Assembly: GCA_017303855.1 (NCBI GenBank)
Contig: JAFLBL010000026.1
Location: 1 to 38,220, forward strand
Direction: 5' to 3'
DNA length: 38,220 bases
Source: Chitinophagales bacterium
GTDB lineage: Bacteria; Bacteroidota; Bacteroidia; Chitinophagales; Chitinophagaceae
Below, piece after piece: positions 17,801-24,729 of the stretch; within the stretch, counting starts at the first letter, position 1, and every line of letters starts with the position of its first letter. Both the position numbers and the translations under genes were made by a program. The notes under the pieces were generated by a model. That model saw nothing but the letters and a program-made list of their open reading frames with translations. It was not told the DNA's origin and did not search any database.

Positions 17801-18510
17801 TGGAAATACCGCCGCCGAAAATTCCGGATTGCCCTGCCTGGCCGTTGGTGGTACAACTGGACCATGAGAAAGATGTCACCGGTATATTTATCAGCGGCCA
17901 CCCGCTGGATAATTACCGGTTTGAGATGAAACATTACGGGGTTACTTCATTGGCTGATTTTAACGAGTTTAAGGATACAATAAAAATGCAATCCAATCCC
18001 GGACGTCCGTTCCGCATTGTAGGGCTGGTGGCCGATGCACAGCACCGTATTGCGCGGAGCGGAAATAAGTTTGGCATTTTTGTGGTGGAAGATTATACCG
18101 GCAAAACGGAGATTGCCCTGTTCAGTGAAGATTATATGCGGCTTACGCCCATTCTGCAACCCGGTAGTACGGTGCTGATCAATGGTTATTTCAAACCCCG
18201 GTATAATAAAGAGGAGTTTGAATTCAAAGTAACATCCGTGTCGCTGGCGGAAACCATGAAACGTATGTTGACCAAACAAGTAACCATTGAAGCCCATCCG
18301 CATCATGTGAACATGGATATGGTCCATTTTTTTGAAGGAAATCTGAAGCGTTTTCCCGGCAAGACCAATCTCCGGATTGTGCTGGCCGACGCCCGGAATA
18401 AAATGAGAATCAGTCTGGTGTCGGTAAATGGCGGGATAGAAATGAATGACGAGATGATACAGTTTCTGCAGGAAAGACCCGAACTGGAAGTGCAGGTACT
18501 GACCAGTTGA
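14836..18510 (+). CDS. dnaE: DNA polymerase III subunit alpha
   Basis: The 1224-residue protein is the replicative polymerase catalytic subunit. The N-terminal PHP domain begins FSHLHVHTQYSLLDG. The polymerase core carries PDIDTDFDDEGR from residue 436 (metal-binding Asp439 and Asp441), preceded by the GPGRGSAAGS loop. Helix-hairpin-helix and tandem beta-clamp/OB-fold parts follow (FRIVGLVADAQHRIARSGNKFG, about residues 1055-1075). It is somewhat longer than the E. coli enzyme (1160), as is usual in Bacteroidota. The ATG is preceded by an AGAAGGGGA stretch at a Shine-Dalgarno distance, unlike most genes here. trxA follows after 149 bases with its own promoter. Confidence 0.98.
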   Translation: MKFSHLHVHTQYSLLDGAASIKNLYKKAIKDGMPALAISDHGNMFGVFDFVAEAYRNKDENGNVKVKPIVGCEFYITENRHQKTFTKEQKDRRLHQILLAKNEQGYRNLIKLTSLGFIEGMYSKYPRIDKELVLQYHEGLIATTCCLGASVPQAILRKGEEEGENEFKWWLNIFQEDFYVELQRHGMAEQDKVNEVLIRLARKYNVKIIASNDSHYVEQDDFNAHDILLCINTGEKQATPALRDFVDDDVNVKDKRFAFPNDQFYFKTTQEMSKVFQDLPEAIDNTSEIVDKVELLSLTRDILLPNFPVEKRFEIHTKEETIGKYKVSAESQNQWEFLKHITYEGAAERYHEITDEIRERIDFELFTIKMMGFAGYFLIVSDFIKAGREKGVFIGPGRGSAAGSVVAFCIGITNIDPIKYNLLFERFLNPDRKSMPDIDTDFDDEGRQKVIDYVVEKYGKNQVAQIITYGTMAAKMSIKDVARVMDLPLAESNALAKLIPDKPGIELKRVLHAPMKTKEGEKSLEEKDGLGNDELELVKKIRDIYKQVDTPAGKVLHEAERLEGSVRNTGIHAAGIIIAPRDLTELIPVATSKDSHLWLTQIEGSVIEEAGVIKMDFLGLKTLTIIKNALALIKQNHGVTIDIDTIPLDDEKTFELYQHASTIGTFQFESPGMQKYLRDLKPDKFGDLIAMNALYRPGPIAYIPNYIDRKHGKEAISYDLPEMEEYLQETYGITVYQEQVMLLAQKLAGFSKGDADVLRKAMGKKQKAVLDKMKAQFISGAKEKKLAEDKLEKIWTDWEAFAQYAFNKSHSTCYAFVAYQTAYLKAHYPAEYMAAVLNNAGSIEKITFFMEECKRMGLKVLGPDINESLKGFAVNEKGEIRFGLGGLKGVGEAAVESIIEERKKSGAFKNIFEFIKRINQRTVNKKTLESLAYAGGFDCFTELHRAQYFTIPDGETVNGLEKIIKFGQIMTVQNANTTNTLFGDLPASMEIPPPKIPDCPAWPLVVQLDHEKDVTGIFISGHPLDNYRFEMKHYGVTSLADFNEFKDTIKMQSNPGRPFRIVGLVADAQHRIARSGNKFGIFVVEDYTGKTEIALFSEDYMRLTPILQPGSTVLINGYFKPRYNKEEFEFKVTSVSLAETMKRMLTKQVTIEAHPHHVNMDMVHFFEGNLKRFPGKTNLRIVLADARNKMRISLVSVNGGIEMNDEMIQFLQERPELEVQVLTS

Positions 18511-18520
18511 CAGGGTGATT

Positions 18521-18534
18521 TTAACAGCTGTTAA
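18521..18534. repeat. 14-base perfect palindrome after dnaE
   Basis: TTAACAGCTGTTAA is a perfect palindrome 11 bases past the dnaE stop. No T run follows, so it is not a standard terminator; it could be a protein-binding dyad. Confidence 0.4.
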
Positions 18535-18574
18535 CAAGTTTCCCTGACAAGTTTTCAACCGGGGAGGCAAGTTT
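18534..18574. repeat. Three (A/G)CAAGTTT boxes upstream of the trxA promoter
   Basis: Copies begin at 18534, 18547 and 18567 on the plus strand (ACAAGTTT, ACAAGTTT, GCAAGTTT). They lie about 45-85 bases upstream of the trxA -7 box, a typical place for an activator. Confidence 0.35.
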
Positions 18575-18617
18575 TACACAACTTTGTGCCAGTATCACAT
18601 GTTATCAGGGCAGGACT

Positions 18618-18625
18618 TAAATTTG
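18618..18625 (+). promoter_or_regulatory. -7 promoter box for trxA
   Basis: TAAATTTG matches TAnnTTTG exactly. It is followed by an A-rich leader of about 30 bases before the ATG, with no Shine-Dalgarno sequence, as is common for strongly expressed Bacteroidota genes. No clear -33 element is visible. Confidence 0.6.
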
Positions 18626-18659
18626 CTATCCTAAAAAGAACAAAACAAAAAATTATACA

Positions 18660-18977
18660 ATGGCAAAAGAATTCACTGACGCAAACTTTAAATCAGACGT
18701 TTTAGCTTCCGATAAACTGACCGTAATTGATTTCTGGGCGGAATGGTGTGGTCCCTGCCGTGCAATCGGACCGGTAATTGAAGAATTATCTAAAGAATAT
18801 GATGGCAAGGCCAATATCGGCAAACTGAACGTGGACAATAACCCCGAAGTTTCCATGAACTATGGCATCACTTCCATCCCTGCTATTCTTTTCATCAAGA
18901 ACGGCCAGGTAGTGGACAAATTAGTAGGCGCACAACCGAAAGCTAATTTTGTAAGAAAGATCGAATCGCACCTGTAA
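18660..18977 (+). CDS. trxA: Thioredoxin
   Basis: The 105-residue protein is a single thioredoxin fold with the active site WCGPC (Cys30, Cys33), the cis-Pro segment SIPAILFIKNG and a C-terminal amphipathic helix. Length and layout are those of cytoplasmic TrxA; there is no signal peptide. It serves as disulfide reductant for ribonucleotide reductase, Msr enzymes and other targets. The gene has its own -7 box and a strong bidirectional terminator, so it is probably monocistronic. Confidence 0.97.
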   Translation: MAKEFTDANFKSDVLASDKLTVIDFWAEWCGPCRAIGPVIEELSKEYDGKANIGKLNVDNNPEVSMNYGITSIPAILFIKNGQVVDKLVGAQPKANFVRKIESHL

Positions 18978-18995
18978 TAAAACAGAGTAAATAAT

Positions 18996-19032
18996 AAAAA
19001 ATCCCCGTCACTTCCGTGTACGGGGATTTTTT
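18996..19032. terminator. Bidirectional terminator between trxA and the nucleoside permease
   Basis: AAAAAATCCCCG (18996-19007) pairs with CGGGGATTTTTT (19021-19032), giving 12 base pairs with A and T runs on both sides. It serves the convergent genes ending at 18977 and 19047. Confidence 0.9.
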
Positions 19033-19046
19033 ATAAACCGGTTTAT

Positions 19047-20306
19047 TTAATGTGCCGGATTACCAATTTCATCCGGATTGTGTTTATGTCTGAAAAGCAG
19101 GGCAAACAATACGGCTACGACGGCCGCATATAAAGCAAAATAAAGCCAGATATTATGCCAGTCTTTTGCTCCATCCGCCGATGAAAAATACTGATCGATT
19201 ACATAGCCGCTAATCTTGCTTCCAAGGAAGGCTCCTACCCCGTTAGTCATCATCATAAACATGCCCTGCGCACTGGAACGTATGGCAGGGCTGGTGGTGG
19301 TTTCCACAAACAGGGAGCCTGAAATATTAAAGAAATCGAAAGCCATTCCATACACAATACAAGAAAGAATAATCATCCATAAGCCATCTGCCGGATTCCC
19401 GTATGCAAAGAGTCCGAACCGTAAAACCCAGGCGATCATGGAGAACAACATTACTTTCTTAATACCGAAGCGTTTCAGGAAAAATGGAATGGTGAGAATA
19501 AAAACAGTTTCGGATATCTGGGAAATGGACATGATGATGGTGGAATATTTTACTACAAACGATTCCGGTCCATAGGCGGGTACATTTTTAAAATCATCGA
19601 GAAACGTGTCTCCATACATATTGGTTAACTGTAACGCGGCACCCAGAAACATGGAAAAGATAAAAAACAGGGCCACTTTATATTTGGCAAAAAGTTTAAA
19701 CGCGGTCAGGCCCAGTTGCTCTGCCAGCGAAGCATCCTTAGCCATGGTACGCTGGGGAGGGCATGGAGGAAGGGTAAAGGAATAAATGCCCAGGGCCACA
19801 GCGGCCACAGCGGCAATGATAAACTGGTTGGCATTGGCTTTACTACCACTAAGGTTGGTGATCCACATCGCTGCAATAAATCCGATGGTTCCCCATACGC
19901 GGATCGGGGGAAATACTTTTATCACATCATAATTATTCCGTTTCAGGATAGTATAAGAAACGGCGTTGGACAATGAAATTGTAGGCATATAAAATAACAT
20001 GGCTACCAGGATAACATAATACAAGGTATCCGCGTCTTTTACAAAAGGCACAAAAAACAAGGCGGCTCCATACAGGATATGCAGGAGACCATAAAGTTTT
20101 TCCGCATTCATCCAGCGGTCGGCCAGGATGCCTGTCAGCGGAGGCATAATAATCGAGGAAATGGCCAGCGTGGAAAAGATGGCACCGAACTGGGCGCCAT
20201 TACCCATTTTATTACTGAAAAAATAAGTGGCGATGGTGATCAGCCAGGCTCCCCAGACAAAAAACTGCATGAAACTGAGAACCGTTAACCTGCTTTTGAT
20301 ATTCAT
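19047..20306 (-). CDS. Nucleoside:H+ symporter family MFS permease (NupG-like)
   Basis: The 419-residue protein has about 12 membrane helices. The N terminus (RLTVLSFMQFFVWGAWLIT) with GILADRWMNAEKL and the strings PTISLSNAVSY and FPPIRVWGTIGFI are characteristic of the nucleoside:H+ symporter branch (NupG/XapB) of the major facilitator superfamily. It would import nucleosides using the proton gradient. A nucleoside phosphorylase gene lies about 6 kb downstream, but the two are not linked in an operon. It is divergent from mqnE, with duplicated boxes in between. Confidence 0.88.
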   Translation of the reverse strand: MNIKSRLTVLSFMQFFVWGAWLITIATYFFSNKMGNGAQFGAIFSTLAISSIIMPPLTGILADRWMNAEKLYGLLHILYGAALFFVPFVKDADTLYYVILVAMLFYMPTISLSNAVSYTILKRNNYDVIKVFPPIRVWGTIGFIAAMWITNLSGSKANANQFIIAAVAAVALGIYSFTLPPCPPQRTMAKDASLAEQLGLTAFKLFAKYKVALFFIFSMFLGAALQLTNMYGDTFLDDFKNVPAYGPESFVVKYSTIIMSISQISETVFILTIPFFLKRFGIKKVMLFSMIAWVLRFGLFAYGNPADGLWMIILSCIVYGMAFDFFNISGSLFVETTTSPAIRSSAQGMFMMMTNGVGAFLGSKISGYVIDQYFSSADGAKDWHNIWLYFALYAAVVAVLFALLFRHKHNPDEIGNPAH

Positions 20307-20350
20307 ACGGAGACTTTAAAATGAAGGCTTTAAAAAAGAAAGATATGAAT

Positions 20351-20379
20351 TTTTCCGGCCCGGCAATTTTCCGGCCCGG
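20351..20379. repeat. Tandem 13-base repeats upstream of mqnE
   Basis: TTTTCCGGCCCGG occurs at 20351-20363 and again at 20367-20379, a 16-base period. The pair ends 17 bases before the mqnE -7 box, covering the -33 region, between divergent genes. It may be an operator for either gene. Confidence 0.5.
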
Positions 20380-20396
20380 GACAATTCAGGTCTGCT

Positions 20397-20404
20397 TAAC
20401 TTTG
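20397..20404 (+). promoter_or_regulatory. -7 promoter box for mqnE
   Basis: TAACTTTG is an exact TAnnTTTG match, 21 bases before the ATG at 20426. It lies inside a longer open frame that starts at 20321 and so excludes that upstream start. Confidence 0.6.
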
Positions 20405-20425
20405 CCTATTAAATCTGATAGAATT

Positions 20426-21568
20426 ATGGTGACTGATACAGTTCAGGATCCGGGATTACAGGCCATAGCCGCCAAAGTAGAAGCCGGAGAACGAATTACC
20501 GACGCGGAGTGCATTACCCTTTTTGAAAAAGGCAGTCCCGGTTTCGTCGGCAGCCTGGCCAATACCGTGAAAGAGCGTCTGCACGGCGATAAAGTTTTTT
20601 TCAACCGCAATTTTCATATTGAGCCCACCAACGTGTGTGTATTCAGTTGTAATTTCTGTTCCTACAGTCAGCTCTATGCCCATAAGGAAGATGGCTGGGA
20701 GCTGACCATTCAGCAGATGCTGGACATGGTAAAAAAGTACGACGGACAACCGGTTACGGAAGTCCATATCGTTGGTGGCGTGCATCCCAAAATGGACCTG
20801 AACTTCTTTGCCGATCTGTTGAAGCAGATTAAAACGCACCGGCCGGACCTGCATATCAAAGCCTTTACCGCGGTGGAATATGATTATATGTTCCGTAAAG
20901 CCAAAGTGAGTGTGGAAGAAGGATTGAAGTTTCTGATTGCCGCGGGACTGGACTCCATTCCCGGCGGTGGTGCTGAAATTTTTCACCCCGAAATCCGGGA
21001 GAAAATCTGTGCCGATAAAGTGAATGCGGAGGGCTGGCTCAAAATACATGAAACCGCCCACGAGCTGGGGCTCCCTTCCAATGCCACCATGTTGTACGGG
21101 CATATAGAAAACTATTTACACCGGGTGGATCATATGCGTCGCTTGCGGGAGCTGCAGGACCGTACCGGCAAATTCAATACGTTTATCCCGCTCAAGTTCC
21201 GCAATATGGACAATGACATGAGCCATGTGCCCGAGTCCACGACGGTGGAAGATATGCGGATGTATGCCATTGCCCGAATTTATCTTGATAATTTCCCTCA
21301 CCTGAAAGCATACTGGCCCATGCTTGGCCGGCAGGGAGCGCAACTCACCTTATCATTTGGGGTAGATGATATTGACGGCACTATTGACGACACCACTAAG
21401 ATATACAGTATGGCCGGATCAGAGGAACAGAACCCGGCCATGTCCACTGCAGATCTTGTAACATTGATCCGTCAGGCCAACCGTGAACCGGTAGAACGTG
21501 ATACTGTTTATAATGAAATCAAACGTTTCGGGAAAGCCGGTACCGATGTACAGCCTGAACTGAACTGA
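20426..21568 (+). CDS. mqnE: Aminofutalosine synthase (radical SAM)
   Basis: The 380-residue protein carries the radical-SAM cluster motif CxxxCxxC as CVFSCNFC (Cys71, Cys75, Cys78). AGLDSIPGGGAEIF, SNATMLYGHIE, RELQDRTGKFNTFIPL and IYLDNFPHLKAYWPM match MqnE of the futalosine menaquinone pathway. The enzyme joins SAM to 3-(1-carboxyvinyl)oxybenzoate to give aminofutalosine. The related MqnC and CofH have similar cores, but the YGHIE and DNFPHLKAYW strings favour MqnE. No other mqn gene is in the window. The start at 20426 is set by the -7 box at 20397; an in-frame ATG 35 codons upstream is unlikely. Confidence 0.9.
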   Translation: MVTDTVQDPGLQAIAAKVEAGERITDAECITLFEKGSPGFVGSLANTVKERLHGDKVFFNRNFHIEPTNVCVFSCNFCSYSQLYAHKEDGWELTIQQMLDMVKKYDGQPVTEVHIVGGVHPKMDLNFFADLLKQIKTHRPDLHIKAFTAVEYDYMFRKAKVSVEEGLKFLIAAGLDSIPGGGAEIFHPEIREKICADKVNAEGWLKIHETAHELGLPSNATMLYGHIENYLHRVDHMRRLRELQDRTGKFNTFIPLKFRNMDNDMSHVPESTTVEDMRMYAIARIYLDNFPHLKAYWPMLGRQGAQLTLSFGVDDIDGTIDDTTKIYSMAGSEEQNPAMSTADLVTLIRQANREPVERDTVYNEIKRFGKAGTDVQPELN

Positions 21569-21587
21569 TTACAACTTTCTATAAACT

Positions 21588-21617
21588 AAAAAACCATCCG
21601 TTCAGGATGGTTTTTTT
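21588..21617. terminator. Bidirectional terminator between mqnE and the H1-like gene
   Basis: AAAAAACCATCC (21588-21599) pairs with GGATGGTTTTTT (21605-21616) around a five-base loop, with A and T runs on both flanks. It serves both convergent genes. Confidence 0.9.
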
Positions 21618-21637
21618 ATGCTTATTTACCGGCTGGA

Positions 21638-22180
21638 TCAGGCATCCTGTCCGTTTTCTTCGGGCGCTGTAAATCCATTATCCGCAGCGGGTTCATCGCT
21701 TTCGAATGAAATAACGGTTTGTGTTACTTCCACCACATCTCCCTCGGGTGTGTTGAATATTTCTTTTACTTCTTCCACCAATACCGGTGCAGGAGCCGGA
21801 GCGGGTTTAGGAGCCGGTACTTTTTTAGCAGCCGGTTTCTTTGCTACGGGTTTGGGGGCAACCGGTTTTGGAGCCGGCGCTTTTTTAACTACCGGTTTTT
21901 TTACGGTCGGTTTTTTTGGTGTTGCTTTTTTAGCCACCGGTTTTTTAGCCGCTGCTTTTTTCCCCGCTTTTTTCACTGCTTTCTTAGCTACTTTTTTTAC
22001 GGCTTTTTTAGCAGTTGCTTTTTTAGGGGCCGCTTTTTTGACTACTTTTTTAGCCGCTTTTTTCACCGCTTTCTTAACGGTTTTTTTTGCCGCTTTTTTC
22101 ACCACTTTCTTTTTTGCAGCGGGTTTTTTACTGGCAGCCGGTTTGGCAACTTTTTTCTTAGCTTTCTTTTTAGTAGCCAT
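21638..22180 (-). CDS. Histone H1-like Lys/Ala/Pro-rich protein with acidic tail
   Basis: The 180-residue protein has a basic region (about 1-130) built of AAKK, VKKA, KKPVAK and APKP units, like the C-terminal tail of eukaryotic H1 and bacterial Hc1/AlgP-type proteins. A short acidic tail follows (about 133-180, VEEVKEIF, FESDEPAADNG, PEENGQDA). The basic part would bind DNA or RNA through charge; the acidic tail may moderate this or contact partners. It has no globular domain or signal peptide. The mRNA leader of about 80 bases begins with a perfect 9-bp hairpin. The unusual base pattern reflects AAA/AAG and GCN codons and is not evidence of transfer. Confidence 0.85.
   Translation of the reverse strand: MATKKKAKKKVAKPAASKKPAAKKKVVKKAAKKTVKKAVKKAAKKVVKKAAPKKATAKKAVKKVAKKAVKKAGKKAAAKKPVAKKATPKKPTVKKPVVKKAPAPKPVAPKPVAKKPAAKKVPAPKPAPAPAPVLVEEVKEIFNTPEGDVVEVTQTVISFESDEPAADNGFTAPEENGQDA
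21791..22174. repeat. Low-complexity Lys/Ala codon repeats
   Basis: Irregular units of 12-27 bases of the type GCYGCTTTTTT (plus strand) encode repeated AAKK and VKKA peptides. The tract is prone to slippage and recombination, so length variation between strains is expected. It also creates long spurious frames on the opposite strand. Confidence 0.6.
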
Positions 22181-22230
22181 GACAGATAATTTAATGTTGG
22201 ATAAAAATCAGTGTTTGCAGTGAGATAAAT

Positions 22231-22258
22231 TTACAACATCCTTTTTGTTATGTTGTAA
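22231..22258 (-). promoter_or_regulatory. Perfect hairpin at the 5' end of the H1-like mRNA
   Basis: TTACAACAT (22231-22239) and ATGTTGTAA (22250-22258) form a perfect 9-bp inverted repeat with a 10-base loop. It starts 8 bases downstream of the -7 box, so it would be the first structure in the transcript, or an operator overlapping the start site. Confidence 0.5.
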
Positions 22259-22265
22259 GTTAAAT

Positions 22266-22273
22266 CAAAAATA
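22266..22273 (-). promoter_or_regulatory. -7 promoter box for the H1-like gene
   Basis: The minus strand reads TATTTTTG, an exact TAnnTTTG match. Transcription would start near 22260, giving a leader of about 80 bases. It lies 41 bases past the L-serine ammonia-lyase stop, so the H1-like gene can be expressed separately. Confidence 0.55.
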
Positions 22274-22313
22274 ATATAAACTGTTCTATTGAGCCGATAT
22301 AATAAAGGCCGGA

Positions 22314-23741
22314 TCAGCATTCGGGCAGGCTCAGGGGTACATTGACCGCCAGTCCCCCATCCGCCGTTTCCTTGTACTTGTGGTTCATGTCAAGGGCGGT
22401 ATCCCACATGGTTTTGATTACCGCATCCAATGACACTTTTGCGTAATCCGGGGTGCTTTGCAAGGCCAGCTGAGAAGCGGTTATGGCTTTTATGGCGCCC
22501 ATGGTATTCCGTTCTATGCAGGGCACCTGTACCAATCCGGCAATTGGGTCGCAGGTTAGTCCCAGGTGATGCTCCATGGCTATTTCAGCCGCCATCATTA
22601 CCTGCTTCTGTGAACCGCCCATACATTCGGTAAGACCGGCTGCCGCCATTGCGGAAGAAACCCCGATCTCGGCCTGGCAACCGCCCATTGCGGCGGAAAG
22701 GGTAGCTCCTTTTTTAAAAATACTTCCGATCTCTCCGGCTGCCAGCAGAAAGTGAATGATCTTCTCCTCACTGACACCGGCCCCAAAGGCGATATAATAT
22801 TGTAATACGGCGGGAATAACCCCTGCGGCCCCATTAGTTGGTGCGGTAACCACCCGGCCAAAGGAGGCGTTTTCTTCATTTACGGCCAGGGCAAAACAAC
22901 TGACCCAGTCAAGTATATACGTAAAATCATTCCCTCCGGTCCGGATTGCCGCCAGCCACTCCTCATAGTTGGAAAAAGGCTTTCCGGCCAGCAATTTCCG
23001 GCTCAGATCTGCCGCCCTTCTTTTTACCAGCAAACCACCCGGCAGCATACCCGAAGTCTGACAACCCCGGTAAATACACTCCCGCATCACCCGCCATATA
23101 TTCAGGGCCTCTGCACGGATAGCTGTGTCTGTCCGCCAGCTCAGTTCATTCTCCAATACGATATCCGAAATACTCATACCGGTTTTTATACTCCAGTGCA
23201 GCAAATCATCGGCGGTATTAATGGGAAAGGGTAATTGTACAGCCCCTGTACCCGCCGGCTTCTCCCCTTCTTTTAAAACAAATCCACCCCCGACTGAATA
23301 ATAGGTTTCGGCAATTGCTCCGCCTCCTTTTAAACCTGCCAGGAAGCTGAGTGCATTGGGGTGAAACGGCAGGGTTTCCGTCATCAGGAATTCAATATCC
23401 TTAGCCGGATCAAAGTTGATTCCGGTTATACCTCCCGGCTTTATTTTTTTTTGTGTGGCAATGGATTGAATCCTGGGATCAATCTGCTCTACGGCAAAAT
23501 GAACCGGATCTTCACCTTCGAGTCCAAGCTGAATGGCAATATCGGTGCCGTGTCCTTTCCCGGTTTTAGCCAGGGACCCATACAGCAGCACCCGGATATG
23601 TTCCACCGCAGGCAGTTGACCGGATGTTTTGAGTCCTTGTATAAACCGTTCGGCGGCCCGCCAGGGTCCCAGTGTATGAGAGCTGGAAGGTCCGACTCCT
23701 ATTTTAAAAATATCAAAAACGGAAATGGCTTCGTATGGCAA
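22314..23741 (-). CDS. sdaA: L-serine ammonia-lyase, iron-sulfur type
   Basis: The 475-residue single-chain enzyme converts L-serine to pyruvate and ammonia. The N-terminal beta domain starts with SVFDIFKIGVGPSSSHT, including the PSSSHT substrate motif. The catalytic alpha domain holds the cluster ligands Cys355 (GGCQAEIG), Cys397 (TCDPIAG) and Cys408 (VPCIERN). The last residue is Cys475 (SLPEC). In the Legionella enzyme the C-terminal cysteine is a fourth cluster ligand that blocks the active site until serine arrives, so the same tail-in-mouth control is likely here. It is cytoplasmic, with no amino-acid transporter gene adjacent. Confidence 0.96.
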   Translation of the reverse strand: MPYEAISVFDIFKIGVGPSSSHTLGPWRAAERFIQGLKTSGQLPAVEHIRVLLYGSLAKTGKGHGTDIAIQLGLEGEDPVHFAVEQIDPRIQSIATQKKIKPGGITGINFDPAKDIEFLMTETLPFHPNALSFLAGLKGGGAIAETYYSVGGGFVLKEGEKPAGTGAVQLPFPINTADDLLHWSIKTGMSISDIVLENELSWRTDTAIRAEALNIWRVMRECIYRGCQTSGMLPGGLLVKRRAADLSRKLLAGKPFSNYEEWLAAIRTGGNDFTYILDWVSCFALAVNEENASFGRVVTAPTNGAAGVIPAVLQYYIAFGAGVSEEKIIHFLLAAGEIGSIFKKGATLSAAMGGCQAEIGVSSAMAAAGLTECMGGSQKQVMMAAEIAMEHHLGLTCDPIAGLVQVPCIERNTMGAIKAITASQLALQSTPDYAKVSLDAVIKTMWDTALDMNHKYKETADGGLAVNVPLSLPEC

Positions 23742-23769
23742 AATGAAGAGTTTATATCAAAAGTACTGT

Positions 23770-23802
23770 AAAAAAAACCCCGCCGCTGCAAGCAGGACGG
23801 GG
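23770..23802 (-). terminator. Terminator of the FKBP gene
   Basis: CCCCG (23778-23782) pairs with CGGGG (23798-23802), with an inner CTGC/GCAG stem. On the minus strand a run of eight or more T follows. It separates the FKBP lipoprotein gene from sdaA. Confidence 0.85.
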
Positions 23803-23834
23803 TAAGCAGAGCATAAGCAGTAAAGGCTCAGCAA

Positions 23835-24302
23835 TTATTGAACATCTACAAGTTGAACTTCAAAGAAGAGTACGGAATTGGCGGGTATGGATCCTACAGC
23901 GGAACAACCATAAGCCAGTGAGGACGGAATAATCAGTTTGATTGTTCCACCTTCCTGGATCAGCGGAATACCAAGCTGCCAGCCGGCAATTACCTGGCCC
24001 AGCGGAAAGCTGATCGGTGTTCCGGTAACCGAATCGAAAATTGTACCGTTCAGCAGTTTTCCGGTATACCGCACAGTAACGGTAGAAGTCAGTGTGGCTG
24101 TCTGACCGGCACCCTGTGCTATCACTTCATACATCAGACCGCTGCTGTGCTCAGTTGGTGTAATACCATTGGCAGACGCATAGTTCAGCATGGTTGTTTT
24201 TTCACTGGCTGCCGTTTTAGGGGTACAGCTGGTGTCTTTCAAACAGGAACTGAGAACGAGCATTAAAAAAGATACGGAAAACAAAAAAATCAGCTTCTTC
24301 AT
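23835..24302 (-). CDS. FKBP-type peptidyl-prolyl isomerase, lipoprotein
   Basis: From the ATG at 24302 the protein has 155 residues, with a lipoprotein signal (LVLSSC, Cys20) and one FKBP domain. Recognisable parts are VRYTGKLLNGTIFDS, SFPLGQVIAGWQLGIPL, GGTIKLIIPSSLAYG and NSVLFFEVQLVDV. The domain would catalyse prolyl isomerisation and help fold envelope proteins. A TTG two codons earlier is in frame but unlikely. The tail of the signal region contains extra cysteines (KDTSC), of unknown meaning. The gene is followed by its own terminator and preceded by a small membrane-protein gene on the same strand. Confidence 0.93.
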   Translation of the reverse strand: MKKLIFLFSVSFLMLVLSSCLKDTSCTPKTAASEKTTMLNYASANGITPTEHSSGLMYEVIAQGAGQTATLTSTVTVRYTGKLLNGTIFDSVTGTPISFPLGQVIAGWQLGIPLIQEGGTIKLIIPSSLAYGCSAVGSIPANSVLFFEVQLVDVQ

Positions 24303-24374
24303 AATCAATGGTTAGTACTAATCCGGAATAAGACCCCTGCCCGGGGAATTTCGCTGCAAATAAAGGCAAAAAAA

Positions 24375-24692
24375 TCAGGTTTTTTTTTGCTTTTCCAGCA
24401 ATTCATGATACTTCAGTTCATTTTGTTCCCATCGGTGCCGGGCTGAGAAAATAACCATAAAGACAATTATGCCGAGGGAGGCGATCAGCAGAATAATAAT
24501 CAGGGAGCTGTTTTCCCGGAAAAAAACCATCTGGGCCCTGCCATACCAGCCCGAGAGCAGGTTGGCAAAAATGGCCACTACCAGTACCATGGCCATGGGC
24601 AGACCGGCATAGAGCTGGCGCAATACTTTTCTTTTTGAAGTCCTGTTTTGGCTCCAGTATTTCACAAAAACTTCTTCTTCGGGTGTAAGCAT
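24375..24692 (-). CDS. Small two-helix membrane protein, unknown function
   Basis: The 105-residue protein starts MLTPEEEVFVKYWSQNR. It has two predicted membrane helices (about residues 31-48 and 63-82), a basic loop before the first and a charged C-terminal helix ending LLEKQKKT. I do not recognise the family; similar short proteins are frequent in Bacteroidota. It is divergent from the HU/SPOR gene, 37 bases apart, and lies 72 bases upstream of the FKBP gene. Confidence 0.72.
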   Translation of the reverse strand: MLTPEEEVFVKYWSQNRTSKRKVLRQLYAGLPMAMVLVVAIFANLLSGWYGRAQMVFFRENSSLIIILLIASLGIIVFMVIFSARHRWEQNELKYHELLEKQKKT

Positions 24693-24729
24693 AATTCTTG
24701 CAAAATTAACCGATCAGCGGCACTGAGAC

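Noticed and set aside
21618..22223. Long plus-strand frame (about 200 residues, Phe/Ala rich) opposite the H1-like gene
   Set aside because: It is the reverse complement of Lys (AAA/AAG) and Ala codons. Low complexity keeps several frames open, and it has no promoter or plausible composition.
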